Shown here in pieces: positions 1 through 6,392 of a stretch of 7,742 nucleotides of DNA. The notes beneath the pieces are model-generated. The model saw only the letters and a program-made list of their open reading frames with translations, searched no databases and was not told where the DNA came from. The translations under genes and the position numbers were made by a program. Each line of letters starts with the position of its first letter. The stretch's first letter is position 1. Origin of the DNA: Ilumatobacteraceae bacterium (GTDB lineage Bacteria > Actinomycetota > Acidimicrobiia > Acidimicrobiales > Ilumatobacteraceae); contig JAHRVJ010000159.1 in assembly GCA_019090765.1 (NCBI GenBank), positions 1 to 7,742 on the forward strand, written 5' to 3'.

Positions 1-2649
1 AGCCGCCTCGACAATGAAGCTCCAGCCGATCGGTCCGGATAACAGACCAAGCGAACGAAGCACACCGACTTGTCGTCGTCGCTCGCGTACTGCCCGTACG
101 AGAACAACGCCGAGGCCAGCAACCCCGACCACCATTCCGAGGGCAAGATAGCCCCGCGCCAGTTCGAAGAACTGCGACTGAGCGTTCGATGCCCGATCGA
201 CGATCGACTGGATCGTTTCGGCCTCGACTCCGTCTATCGCGTACTCCTGGGACAGTTCCGCGGCAAGCAGTTCCGGATCCGCGACACTTGGGCTGACGGC
301 TACGAACGCTCGGGTCGGCGGAGCCTGCAGTTCTGGCGGGGAGATCGGTGAACCGACAAGTAGTCCGTTGAGCACAAGATCGGTCGGCGAGGTCGCAACT
401 ATCTCCACGGTTCGCACTGTGCCGCTCACCGGGTCGACCAGTGTGAGGTTTGACCCGATCTCGACTCGACCGACCGCATCAACCAAGGTCGCGGCTAGTA
501 AGGGGTCGATAATGGCGAGATTCTCGTCCTCGAGTACGGCCCGATACACGTCCTCATCGGCCTCGTAGCCACCCCAAGCCCGAAGCTCTGGGGCACCAAT
601 CTCGACAAGCTGTTCGTCGAATGCTGTAGCAAACCAGATGACAGGGTCGGCAGTCGGATCTGCCGGGTCGACGATCAGGATCGGCTGCTGTACTAAGGGC
701 GCCACCGCCAAGACATCCCCGTGGGCTGCAATCTCGTCGATAGGTATTGGGTTTCCGGTTACGGAACTCACCACGATGTCTGATCCGCCGGACAATTCGG
801 CGGCCGTCTCGTCAAGCTGATTGTCGAAGATCCCAGAGAGCACGGTGATGAACGTGAGGGTGAACACGACCAGCGCATACATCCCGACGGTTAGAGCGGT
901 CCTGACGGGTCGCGATAGGGGGTAAGCCACACCCAACGACAACACCATCGAACGTGGCCCACGCAGCTGCGAACGTGCAAGCGAGCCCAGGTGGTGCTGG
1001 TGAAGTGATACCAACACCACCGCGGATGCAGTGAGCACAACTCCCTGGACAACAAACACGTTCACGCCGGGATCCTCGACGCCCTCCACCACGACGCGAA
1101 TCGCGACCATTGCCCAGATCATCGATGCCGCGGCCAACGCGGTGCCAACTATCCGGGCCGACACGAACCTGACGAGCAGCCCGGTGACACCCATCGCAGC
1201 TAAAATCGGTCCGATCACGATGCCGACAGCGTCATCAGTAACGAATGCGTAGACCGACCAGCCAACGCCACCGAACAGTCCAACAGCGGCGGCGACGGGA
1301 ATCCACTGTGACGGAGCAGTGCGGCGCGGGGCCGGGAGGTCCCGAATCGCACTGATGACATTGACGCGAGCGAAACGGATACCGGCTACGAACACTGTGG
1401 CCGTTGACACGGCAAGACCTAATAGGAATCCATCTCTGACACTCGCCCAGTCGAAGGCGAAGGCCAGCTCAAGGCCAATTCCGCTGCCGAGTTCATCGAT
1501 CGAGCGGGACACAAGGCTCACAATCGCTCGCCCCAGCCCCAACCCTGCCATGGCACCCAACGTGGCAGCGATCATGCCATAGAGCCAGCCCTCCACCGAG
1601 AACGCGCGCACCAGGGCGCCCTGGGTCATTCCGAGTGCGCGGAACATTCCCAACTGCACCTTGCGCTCCTCGGCCAGCATCACGAAGAGGTTCACCACAA
1701 GCAGCACTCCGGCCAAGCCTCCGAAGGCTCCCATGGCGAAGAAGAGGTCTCCCAGTTCGGCACTGGTCTGTTCCGCGGTAGCCACCAGTTCGGCCTTTAC
1801 CGGTCGCACGACCGGCCCCAAATCGACCACCTGCACTTCCATCGCCGCGGCAACGTCGTCGGACAGCCCGGCTCCGCCGAGCACGTCACCCTGATTTGAG
1901 ACAACAACTGAGCGCTCGATCGAAAGGGCAGCGGCCCCCACATCAGATTCGGCCACTAGACCATCGACGGTCCCCGGGGCGAGGAAGAGATTCCGGCCGA
2001 GGTCAAACGCCCCGAGGCTGAGCCCGGCGATTCCCCTTTGTTCAACTATCTCGTCGACCGTCAGCTGAAGCTCTTGGCCAAGCACGTACACCACAATCTC
2101 ATCGCCCACCGCTGCATCCAACTCATCGGCCAGGTACTCACTAATCACCGCGTTCTCGGGCCCTGGGGTCTCACCTTCCAAGCCACTCGCCTTCGGGTCG
2201 GAGCCGAACTCCTCCACCGAGTCGAAGTCGACCTCGATGATCTTCGCACTGGAGATGAACACCTCACCAGCTACTGAGGTGTTCTGCACTGATGCAGGCA
2301 CGGTCAGCAATGAGAGGGCGCCATCTACACCATCAACTTCGTCCAGCAATCCAAGGCGTTCAGCAAGCTGAGCGTGCACAGTGGGGTCCCGGGTCGTGAC
2401 AACTTCGTCGATCTCTCCCAACTCACTGAACGCTGACGATCGAATCGAGGAGTCGAGTGTGTCCCCGACCACAAATGACGCAGTGATGATCGCCGTGCCG
2501 AAGAGCGCTCCCAGAATGAGCAGCATCGACTCCACCGGACGCCGGCCGATGTTACGAAGTGCCAGCCTCCGAATAACCCAATCGCGACGAAGGGTCGCAA
2601 GGAACGGCACGGTGAACAGAACTAGGGCAATAACTGAAATCAGATTCAT
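1..2649 (-). CDS. FtsX/MacB-type ABC transporter permease, 3' end beyond the left edge
   Basis: Integral-membrane subunit of an ABC exporter-type system, paired with the ATPase just upstream. Translating the minus strand from ATG at 2649 gives 883 codons with no stop or frameshift up to base 1, so the C-terminus is missing. A short N-terminal hydrophobic stretch (about 2-20) precedes an 'RRLALRNIGRRP' segment and a membrane helix (about 41-62). A large acidic extracytoplasmic domain (about 63-295) follows. The first FtsX domain (about 303-425) contains 'LAEERKVQLGMFRALG' (325-340) and ends before 'NVISAIRDLPAP' (430-441). Several helices follow (about 450-550), then 'AYPLSRPVRTALTVG' (575-589), a second ectodomain (about 605-825), and the start of a second FtsX domain with 'RERRRQVGVLRSLG' (855-868). 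This duplicated layout is common in actinobacteria. 'GGTGAG' lies 6 nt before the ATG. An in-frame GTG at 2667 is the only earlier start before an in-frame TGA. The substrate cannot be read from sequence. Confidence 0.9.
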   Translation of the reverse strand, partial: MNLISVIALVLFTVPFLATLRRDWVIRRLALRNIGRRPVESMLLILGALFGTAIITASFVVGDTLDSSIRSSAFSELGEIDEVVTTRDPTVHAQLAERLGLLDEVDGVDGALSLLTVPASVQNTSVAGEVFISSAKIIEVDFDSVEEFGSDPKASGLEGETPGPENAVISEYLADELDAAVGDEIVVYVLGQELQLTVDEIVEQRGIAGLSLGAFDLGRNLFLAPGTVDGLVAESDVGAAALSIERSVVVSNQGDVLGGAGLSDDVAAAMEVQVVDLGPVVRPVKAELVATAEQTSAELGDLFFAMGAFGGLAGVLLVVNLFVMLAEERKVQLGMFRALGMTQGALVRAFSVEGWLYGMIAATLGAMAGLGLGRAIVSLVSRSIDELGSGIGLELAFAFDWASVRDGFLLGLAVSTATVFVAGIRFARVNVISAIRDLPAPRRTAPSQWIPVAAAVGLFGGVGWSVYAFVTDDAVGIVIGPILAAMGVTGLLVRFVSARIVGTALAAASMIWAMVAIRVVVEGVEDPGVNVFVVQGVVLTASAVVLVSLHQHHLGSLARSQLRGPRSMVLSLGVAYPLSRPVRTALTVGMYALVVFTLTFITVLSGIFDNQLDETAAELSGGSDIVVSSVTGNPIPIDEIAAHGDVLAVAPLVQQPILIVDPADPTADPVIWFATAFDEQLVEIGAPELRAWGGYEADEDVYRAVLEDENLAIIDPLLAATLVDAVGRVEIGSNLTLVDPVSGTVRTVEIVATSPTDLVLNGLLVGSPISPPELQAPPTRAFVAVSPSVADPELLAAELSQEYAIDGVEAETIQSIVDRASNAQSQFFELARGYLALGMVVGVAGLGVVLVRAVRERRRQVGVLRSLGLLSGPIGWSFIVEAA

Positions 2650-2689
2650 TTCGCACTCACCCGGCACCCCGAGTCATAACGCACTGCTA

Positions 2690-3400
2690 CTACTCCTCGT
2701 CGACGATCTGCCCGTCGCGCATGCGAATCCGACGATCCGCGGTGCTCGCGAGTCCCTCATCGTGTGTCACGAGCATCAGCGTGAGACCCTCCTGATGAAG
2801 CTCCCGCAACAGTTCGACTACCTGAGCGGCAGTCTCAGAGTCAAGGTTGCCCGTCGGCTCATCCGCCCAAACAATACGCGGCCTCCCGGTGAGCGCCCGG
2901 GCGATTGCCACTCGCTGCTGCTCGCCACCAGACAGTTCTGATGGTCGACGAGTGAGGCGATGACCCAATCCCACCCGCTGCAACGTTTCCTTCGCCCGTT
3001 GCTCCGCCTCACCTGGTGGCACCCCCGACAAGATGAGCGGGAGTTCGACGTTCTCGGTGACGTTGAACACGGGAATCAAGTTGAAAGCCTGGAAGACAAA
3101 GCCCATTGTCGCCGCTCGCCGCAGCGTTCTCTCATGATCCGACAACTTGTGGATATCGGCGCCCTCAACGAGAACGGAGCCGCCGTCAATATCATCGAGC
3201 CCAGATAAACAGTTCAGCAGTGTCGTCTTTCCTGAACCAGACGGGCCCGTTACCGATACGAACTCCCCCTGGGCAACAGTTAGTGACACGTTCTGCAGCG
3301 CCACTACGTTCTCAGCCGCCGAGCGAAAGACCTTCAGCACCTCTGTGGCCACCAAGATCGCCGGTCGCTCCACATCCATTGGGGTATTCACCTCAGCCAC
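2690..3400 (-). CDS. ABC transporter ATP-binding protein, MacB/LolD type
   Basis: Cytoplasmic ATPase that should energise the FtsX-type permease encoded 40 bp downstream. All nucleotide-binding motifs are present in 236 residues: Walker A GPSGSGKT (52-59), Q-loop Gln104, signature LSGGEQQ (156-162), Walker B IVWADEP (176-182) with catalytic Glu181, D-loop NLDSETA (185-191) and H-loop His213. Length and spacing match the MacB/LolD/FtsE class, so it is probably active. Two starts compete. The GTG at 3400 has GATAAT ending 6 nt upstream (leaderless layout) and an in-frame TGA just before it. The ATG at 3379 has AGGTGA at 3388-3393 with an 8-nt spacer and would give 229 residues. The seven extra residues lie outside the fold, so either is possible. 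The family assignment is firm; whether the pair exports a drug, lipid or lipoprotein is unknown. Confidence 0.93.
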   Translation of the reverse strand: MAEVNTPMDVERPAILVATEVLKVFRSAAENVVALQNVSLTVAQGEFVSVTGPSGSGKTTLLNCLSGLDDIDGGSVLVEGADIHKLSDHERTLRRAATMGFVFQAFNLIPVFNVTENVELPLILSGVPPGEAEQRAKETLQRVGLGHRLTRRPSELSGGEQQRVAIARALTGRPRIVWADEPTGNLDSETAAQVVELLRELHQEGLTLMLVTHDEGLASTADRRIRMRDGQIVDEE

Positions 3401-3406
3401 GACTCA

Positions 3407-3412
3407 ATTATC
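3407..3412 (-). promoter_or_regulatory. -10-like element before the ABC ATPase
   Basis: GATAAT on the minus strand, five of six matches to TATAAT, ending 6 nt before the GTG start at 3400. This spacing suits a leaderless transcript beginning at or next to the start codon. A weak -35 candidate, TTATCG, lies 16 nt upstream. It would let the ATPase-permease pair be transcribed separately from the binding-protein gene. Confidence 0.4.
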
Positions 3413-3456
3413 CCGCCATAGGAGTGGTCGATAACCAGGGCCGAACGTCCTGGCGG

Positions 3457-4236
3457 CTAGAGCGAGCCCGCAGACTGCATCGCCAATCCGACGGAGCGAT
3501 AGTGATCGGGGCCAACCTGGACAAGTCCCGCCAACGACGCCAGAGTTAGTTCGCGCCTGATGTCGGGCCGGCCCGCCGCCTCGAGCAATGATCGGCGAAT
3601 ACTCTCAATGTCGGAGTCGTCCATGTCTGCGCGGGCCACCAGCGGTTGTACCGGCCATGGTCCGAGACGTTCCACGATCGCCAGGTCACGCACCCGCTGA
3701 TCGACCCGAGCTCTCCTGGTGCGAACGACTGAATCAATCACAGCTGCATCGAGGTCGCCGCTGAGAACAAGCTCAAGCGAACGTTGGTGGGCACCGGTAA
3801 ACACAAGTTCAGCAAAGGAATCGGCATCATAGCCACGCTCGCGCGCCGCGAACCGAAGTGCGTGATGTCCGCTAAGGCTCACCGGGTCGTTGCAGCCGAC
3901 ACGCCTTCCTTCGAGGTCGGCGAAAGTCTTGATGGCCGAGTGTTGGCGGGTAACGATGTCACCGAAGTAGACCGGCCGGCCATCGACGTCAGGGTCGTCG
4001 GGAACCCAGGCCACTCCGACGAGCCGAATCGTCGGGTCGCTGCCGCGGGTCGCCAACTCGACGTATGAGGTCGAACAGATCCACCCCAAGTCGGTGGTTC
4101 CATCCTTGAACGGGTTGATCCCCGGCGCTGGTCCGGAAAGCCGTTCGTCGAAACTGACTTCAGCGCCAATGACGGCACCGAGAGCTTCGAAAAGTGTCTG
4201 CGGAAACCCTGGCGTCAGATACGAAAGCAGCTGCAC
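3457..4236 (-). CDS. PhnD-like substrate-binding-fold protein without signal peptide
   Basis: A 259-residue protein resembling the PhnD/SsuA/transferrin-type periplasmic-binding fold (PF12974-like). The first strand begins almost at once ('LLSYLTP'). Conserved-looking segments are 'DLGWICSTSY' (49-58), 'PVYFGDIVTR' (88-97), 'FADLEGRRVGCNDPVSLSGH' (105-124), 'TGAHQRSLELVLSGDLDAAV' (147-166) and 'GPWPVQPLVA' (192-201). The segment around 105-171 (domain hinge, small-ligand contact, 'tGaH..Sl' and 'G..DaaviDs') is what suggests the family. No signal peptide or lipobox is present. An in-frame TAA four codons before the GTG start rules out a longer N-terminus, so the protein is predicted to be cytoplasmic. 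It lies 56 bp upstream of the ABC ATPase on the same strand, but that ATPase is of the exporter class, not an importer. It may act as a ligand-binding or sensor-like protein, or it may have lost its transporter. The ligand is unknown. Confidence 0.82.
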   Translation of the reverse strand: MQLLSYLTPGFPQTLFEALGAVIGAEVSFDERLSGPAPGINPFKDGTTDLGWICSTSYVELATRGSDPTIRLVGVAWVPDDPDVDGRPVYFGDIVTRQHSAIKTFADLEGRRVGCNDPVSLSGHHALRFAARERGYDADSFAELVFTGAHQRSLELVLSGDLDAAVIDSVVRTRRARVDQRVRDLAIVERLGPWPVQPLVARADMDDSDIESIRRSLLEAAGRPDIRRELTLASLAGLVQVGPDHYRSVGLAMQSAGSL

Positions 4237-4242
4237 CCGGTG

Positions 4243-4248
4243 AAGTTA
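4243..4248 (-). promoter_or_regulatory. -10-like element before the PhnD-like gene
   Basis: TAACTT on the minus strand fits the TANNNT -10 pattern and ends 6 nt before the GTG start at 4236, compatible with leaderless transcription. The same bases overlap AGGTAA, which could instead act as a weak Shine-Dalgarno sequence 9 nt from the start, so the reading is not unique. No good -35 is visible at the expected place. Confidence 0.35.
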
Positions 4249-4265
4249 CCTGGCAGCGTGTTCGC

Positions 4266-4293
4266 TTGCCGTTGCTCTTGGCTCATCTATCGT
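4266..4293 (+). promoter_or_regulatory. Probable promoter of the acetolactate decarboxylase gene
   Basis: TTGCCG (4266-4271, four of six matches to TTGACA), a 16-bp spacer, then TATCGT (4288-4293, TANNNT type). The -10 ends 7 nt before the ATG at 4301 and there is no Shine-Dalgarno sequence, which points to a leaderless mRNA. It sits back to back with the minus-strand promoter of the PhnD-like gene in a 64-bp spacer. Confidence 0.45.
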
Positions 4294-4300
4294 TTGCCGC

Positions 4301-5089
4301 ATGACACGGGACCTGATCGACGATCGGCTGATCGGCGCGCTTCATCTGCGGGCGATGGATCGGTCGGCGTTTGCCAACGACTCTGAGCTGTCGCACACCG
4401 CATTTCAGGTCGGCACGCTCAACGCACTGATGGACGGGCACTTCGGGGGCGATGCAACAGTCGGCGAACTGCTCGCCCATGGTGATCTCGGAATCGGCAC
4501 GATCCAACATCTCGACGGTGAAATGATCATCGTCGACGGTGTTGCCCATGTCGTCGATGGCAGCGGCAACGTTCACTCCGTTACCAACGACGTCCGCACA
4601 CCCTTTGCCGTCGTCTGTCGGTTCGACCCTGTTGCCCACACTGAGCTGTCAGGCCCCCACGACTTGGCGGCCCTCCACCAACATCTCGATGATCTTGCAC
4701 CACGCCACCTGAGCGTGTTGGCCATCCGGGTCACCGGCGAGTTCAGCGACCTCCGGCTGCGAAGCGTGCACGGTCAGCGGCATCCCTACCCCTCGCTCAC
4801 CGAGGTCACCAAACACCAGACCGAGTGGGCAGTGAATTCGGCCACGGGAACCGTCGTCGGGTTCCGGTTCCCCGACGCAGTCGCCGGCGTCGATGTCCCC
4901 GGGCACCACTACCACTTCATTTCCGACGATCGAACCGTTGGCGGCCACGTGCTCGACATCACACTACTTGATGGCGTTGCACAGGTCGACGGCGGTGACG
5001 ACCTACACGTTGAGCTCCCTGCCGACGTAAGCCTTGGCGACCCGAGCCTGGCCGACCGGGCGGCGATCAAAGCTGCTGAGGGCGGCTAG
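4301..5089 (+). CDS. budA: Alpha-acetolactate decarboxylase
   Basis: Converts (S)-2-acetolactate to (R)-acetoin and CO2, draining acetolactate away from branched-chain amino-acid synthesis towards acetoin/butanediol. The family is clear from 'NALMDGHFGGDATVGELL' (41-58), 'HGDLGIGTIQHLDGEMIIVD' (60-79), 'TPFAVVCRF' (100-108), 'VVGFRFPD' (185-192), 'GHHYHF' (201-206) and 'GGHVLDI' (214-220). The zinc ligands are His203, His205 and His216, with the 2- and 13-residue spacing known for the Bacillus enzyme. Glu74 and Arg154 match its active-site Glu65 and Arg145 at a constant offset of 9. Glu260 near the C-terminus may be the second catalytic glutamate. At 262 residues it is full length. It lacks a signal peptide, unlike the secreted Brevibacillus enzyme, so it should be cytoplasmic. 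No acetolactate synthase or butanediol dehydrogenase lies in the window. It is transcribed divergently from the PhnD-like gene and appears leaderless. Confidence 0.95.
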   Translation: MTRDLIDDRLIGALHLRAMDRSAFANDSELSHTAFQVGTLNALMDGHFGGDATVGELLAHGDLGIGTIQHLDGEMIIVDGVAHVVDGSGNVHSVTNDVRTPFAVVCRFDPVAHTELSGPHDLAALHQHLDDLAPRHLSVLAIRVTGEFSDLRLRSVHGQRHPYPSLTEVTKHQTEWAVNSATGTVVGFRFPDAVAGVDVPGHHYHFISDDRTVGGHVLDITLLDGVAQVDGGDDLHVELPADVSLGDPSLADRAAIKAAEGG

Positions 5090-5102
5090 GGAGACCGCGG
5101 CC

Positions 5103-5345
5103 TCACTCTTTCGGCGAACGTTCGGTCAGCCATTCGCGCCAAAGCGCCCCGTCGCGTTCTACGGCGGCCGCCCCGTCAGCTCCGTAGAGGTACGCCCAGA
5201 TTGAAACCTCGAGCGGACCATCCCCCTCGACGGTGTGGGGCACATACCAAGATGAGATGCCCGGGCCAGTGGCAATCGCGCGCCAGACCTCCTCAGGCGT
5301 GCCTTCGACTTCGATCTCCAGCTCGATCGATGGCTCGTCAGCCAT
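5103..5345 (-). CDS. Short SRPBCC/AHSA1-like protein, probably an internally deleted remnant
   Basis: An 80-residue protein. Residues 6-40 have the start of an SRPBCC (START-like/AHSA1) domain: a first strand 'IELEIEVEGTPEEVWRAIA' (7-25) and then 'TGPGISSWYVPHTVE' (26-40), typical of helix alpha2 and the next strand. Normally 100 or more residues of sheet and a long C-terminal helix follow. Here the sequence passes at about residue 41-44 into 'LEVSIWAYLYG' (45-55) and 'ERDGALWREWLTE' (63-75). From memory this resembles the extreme C-terminal tail of longer two-domain relatives (about 240 residues). The cavity-forming core is therefore absent, which suggests an in-frame internal deletion. Translation signals are intact: AGGAG at 5355-5359, 9 nt before the ATG, one of the few good Shine-Dalgarno sites here. 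It converges with the decarboxylase gene, 13 bp from its stop. It may be expressed but is unlikely to bind a ligand in the usual way. Confidence 0.7.
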   Translation of the reverse strand: MADEPSIELEIEVEGTPEEVWRAIATGPGISSWYVPHTVEGDGPLEVSIWAYLYGADGAAAVERDGALWREWLTERSPKE

Positions 5346-5354
5346 AGGTCATGT

Positions 5355-5359
5355 CTCCT
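5355..5359 (-). promoter_or_regulatory. Ribosome binding site of the short SRPBCC-like gene
   Basis: AGGAG on the minus strand with a 9-nt spacer to the ATG at 5345. It fixes the start and stands out because most neighbouring genes lack a Shine-Dalgarno sequence. Confidence 0.6.
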
Positions 5360-5472
5360 GGTGTGTAGTTGTGGCGATTGGCAATGGGTGTGCGGCGACG
5401 ACGAGGCGATGCCAACGACCGCTGGGACCAAGTGCCCTATGGGACATGCCGCGCTGGGCGCAAACTTGAACC

Positions 5473-5883
5473 ATGAGCTTCGGAAACTCCATCGTTGCCG
5501 GACTACTGAATTCGCCATTCCATCGGCTGATGTCGGGTACCACTGACTTGATTCGGTACACCGGTCGGCGTTCCGGAACACAATTCACCACGCCGACCCA
5601 ATACGCCTGGGCTGGCGATGACCTGATCATCCTTGTCGCTCGACCAGAGTCAAAGAACTGGTGGAAGAACTTCAAGACTGAAGGCGACATCGAGGTATTG
5701 ATCAAGCGCGAATGGCTAACTATGACGGCCCACACCGTGATCGGTAAGGAAGATCCTGAGACGATTCAACCCATGCTCGACGCCTACCTAGAGCGCTACC
5801 CGAAGACTGCGCGCCTGTTCGCCGACGAGACCAAGGGCTCCCCCGCCGATCAGGCCGTGCTGGTTCGGTGCCGGCCTCGATAG
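5473..5883 (+). CDS. DUF385/Ddn-family deazaflavin-type nitroreductase-fold protein
   Basis: A 136-residue single-domain split-barrel protein of the F420H2-dependent nitroreductase/quinone reductase family (Ddn-like, PF04075). A short N-terminal helix (about 5-20) leads into the family signature 'IRYTGRRSGTQFTTPTQY' (27-44). The strand 'DDLIILVARPESKNWWKNFK' (49-68) and 'DIEVLIKREWLTMTAHTV' (72-89) follow, then a C-terminal helix (94-119) and a last strand (127-133). In this family the GRRSG loop and the following Thr-Pro contact the cofactor phosphate/deazaflavin. The 'PESKNWWKNF' version of the usual 'HPxWYxNL' segment is seen in a subset of members. Length is normal. The substrate cannot be predicted; F420 use is inferred from the family. 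The ATG at 5473 has no Shine-Dalgarno sequence; CAAACT (5461-5466) ends 6 nt upstream and is a weak -10 candidate. Confidence 0.85.
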   Translation: MSFGNSIVAGLLNSPFHRLMSGTTDLIRYTGRRSGTQFTTPTQYAWAGDDLIILVARPESKNWWKNFKTEGDIEVLIKREWLTMTAHTVIGKEDPETIQPMLDAYLERYPKTARLFADETKGSPADQAVLVRCRPR

Positions 5884-5910
5884 ATGCCCGCGGGTTGACC
5901 GATCGCCGTC

Positions 5911-5924
5911 CGCCAACATTGGCG
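5911..5924. repeat. 14-bp palindrome upstream of the chagasin-like gene
   Basis: CGCCAA-CA-TTGGCG, a perfect 6-bp inverted repeat with a 2-bp centre, lying 10 bp upstream of the -10-like TACAGT. The position over the -35 region suits an operator. No T-run follows on the plus strand, so it is not a convincing terminator for the preceding gene. Function is inferred from position only. Confidence 0.4.
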
Positions 5925-5934
5925 AAAAACTCTC

Positions 5935-5940
5935 TACAGT
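5935..5940 (+). promoter_or_regulatory. -10-like element before the chagasin-like lipoprotein gene
   Basis: TACAGT (TANNNT type) ends 6 nt before the ATG at 5947. There is no Shine-Dalgarno sequence, so a leaderless mRNA is likely. No -35 matches well at 16-18 bp. Confidence 0.45.
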
Positions 5941-5946
5941 TGGACA

Positions 5947-6366
5947 ATGCTCCATGTTGTGGCCCGCTCATCAAGACTTCGATTCGGCTTGGCCGCGGCG
6001 GTTCTGAGTATCTCTGTCTTAGGTGCCTGTGGGAGTGATAGCGCATCGACGGAGATCACCCCGAACGACACCGAGTTCGAGGTGGATGTTGGCGATGAGT
6101 TCACAGTCACGTTGGAGTCCAACGTGACCACGGGGTATTCGTGGCAGCTCGAACATCCGCTGGACGACAGCCTCTTAACGCTGGTCGATGACGATTACAT
6201 CGCTCCGGAGACTGACACCGCGGGCGCACCTGGCGAGCAGCAATTGACGTTTCGGTCCGTCGGCGGCGGTAACACGACGATCGAACTCTGGTACATCCGG
6301 CCCTTCGACAACCCGCCAGACCCCGCCGAACGGAGCAGTTTTCCAGTCGTCATTAGCGCCGACTGA
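5947..6366 (+). CDS. Chagasin-like (I42) cysteine protease inhibitor lipoprotein
   Basis: A 139-residue exported lipoprotein. Arg7, Arg10 and Arg12 precede a hydrophobic core (about 13-25) and the lipobox L25-G26-A27-C28; Cys28 would be lipidated. After a short linker the domain resembles the chagasin/I42 fold (PF09394), an immunoglobulin-like barrel that blocks papain-family proteases with three loops. The first loop motif is clear: 'NVTTGYSW' (59-66), close to the family's NPTTGYxW. The second is 'GAPGEQQLTF' (93-102), matching GxPG...F. The third loop should be RPW; here it reads 'RPF' (118-120), a conservative aromatic change, followed by an unusual 'DNPPDPAERS' insert. Predicted role: anchored outside the membrane to inhibit secreted or foreign cysteine proteases. 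No papain-like protease is in the window. It ends 26 bp from the convergent DUF2207-type gene. Confidence 0.88.
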   Translation: MLHVVARSSRLRFGLAAAVLSISVLGACGSDSASTEITPNDTEFEVDVGDEFTVTLESNVTTGYSWQLEHPLDDSLLTLVDDDYIAPETDTAGAPGEQQLTFRSVGGGNTTIELWYIRPFDNPPDPAERSSFPVVISAD

Positions 6367-6392
6367 AACTGACCGGTATTCGCGGCTGTGCT

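Noticed and set aside
368..1894. Several plus-strand open frames of 60-90 codons rich in Ser/Thr/Pro/Ala
   Set aside because: They are antisense to the permease frame, which is continuous and has clear FtsX-domain landmarks; their composition is typical of shadow frames in GC-rich DNA.
2381..2941. 186-codon plus-strand frame
   Set aside because: It spans the permease start, the spacer and the ATPase 3' end on the opposite strand and has no recognisable domain.
3435..3453. CCAGG/CCTGG inverted repeat with 9-nt loop just after the PhnD-like stop, as a terminator
   Set aside because: Only a 5-bp stem and no proper T-run (TTATCG follows), too weak to call.
3457..4236. PhnD-like protein as the binding component of the adjacent ABC system
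   Set aside because: The ATPase and FtsX-type permease belong to an exporter/mechanotransmission class that does not use such proteins, the protein lacks an export signal, and the ATPase has its own promoter-like element.
4649..4948. 99-codon minus-strand frame
   Set aside because: Lies wholly inside the well-supported acetolactate decarboxylase gene on the other strand.
5082..5098. GCGG/CCGC hairpin between the convergent decarboxylase and SRPBCC-like genes
   Set aside because: A 4-bp stem, overlapping the stop codon and with no T-run; expected by chance in GC-rich DNA.
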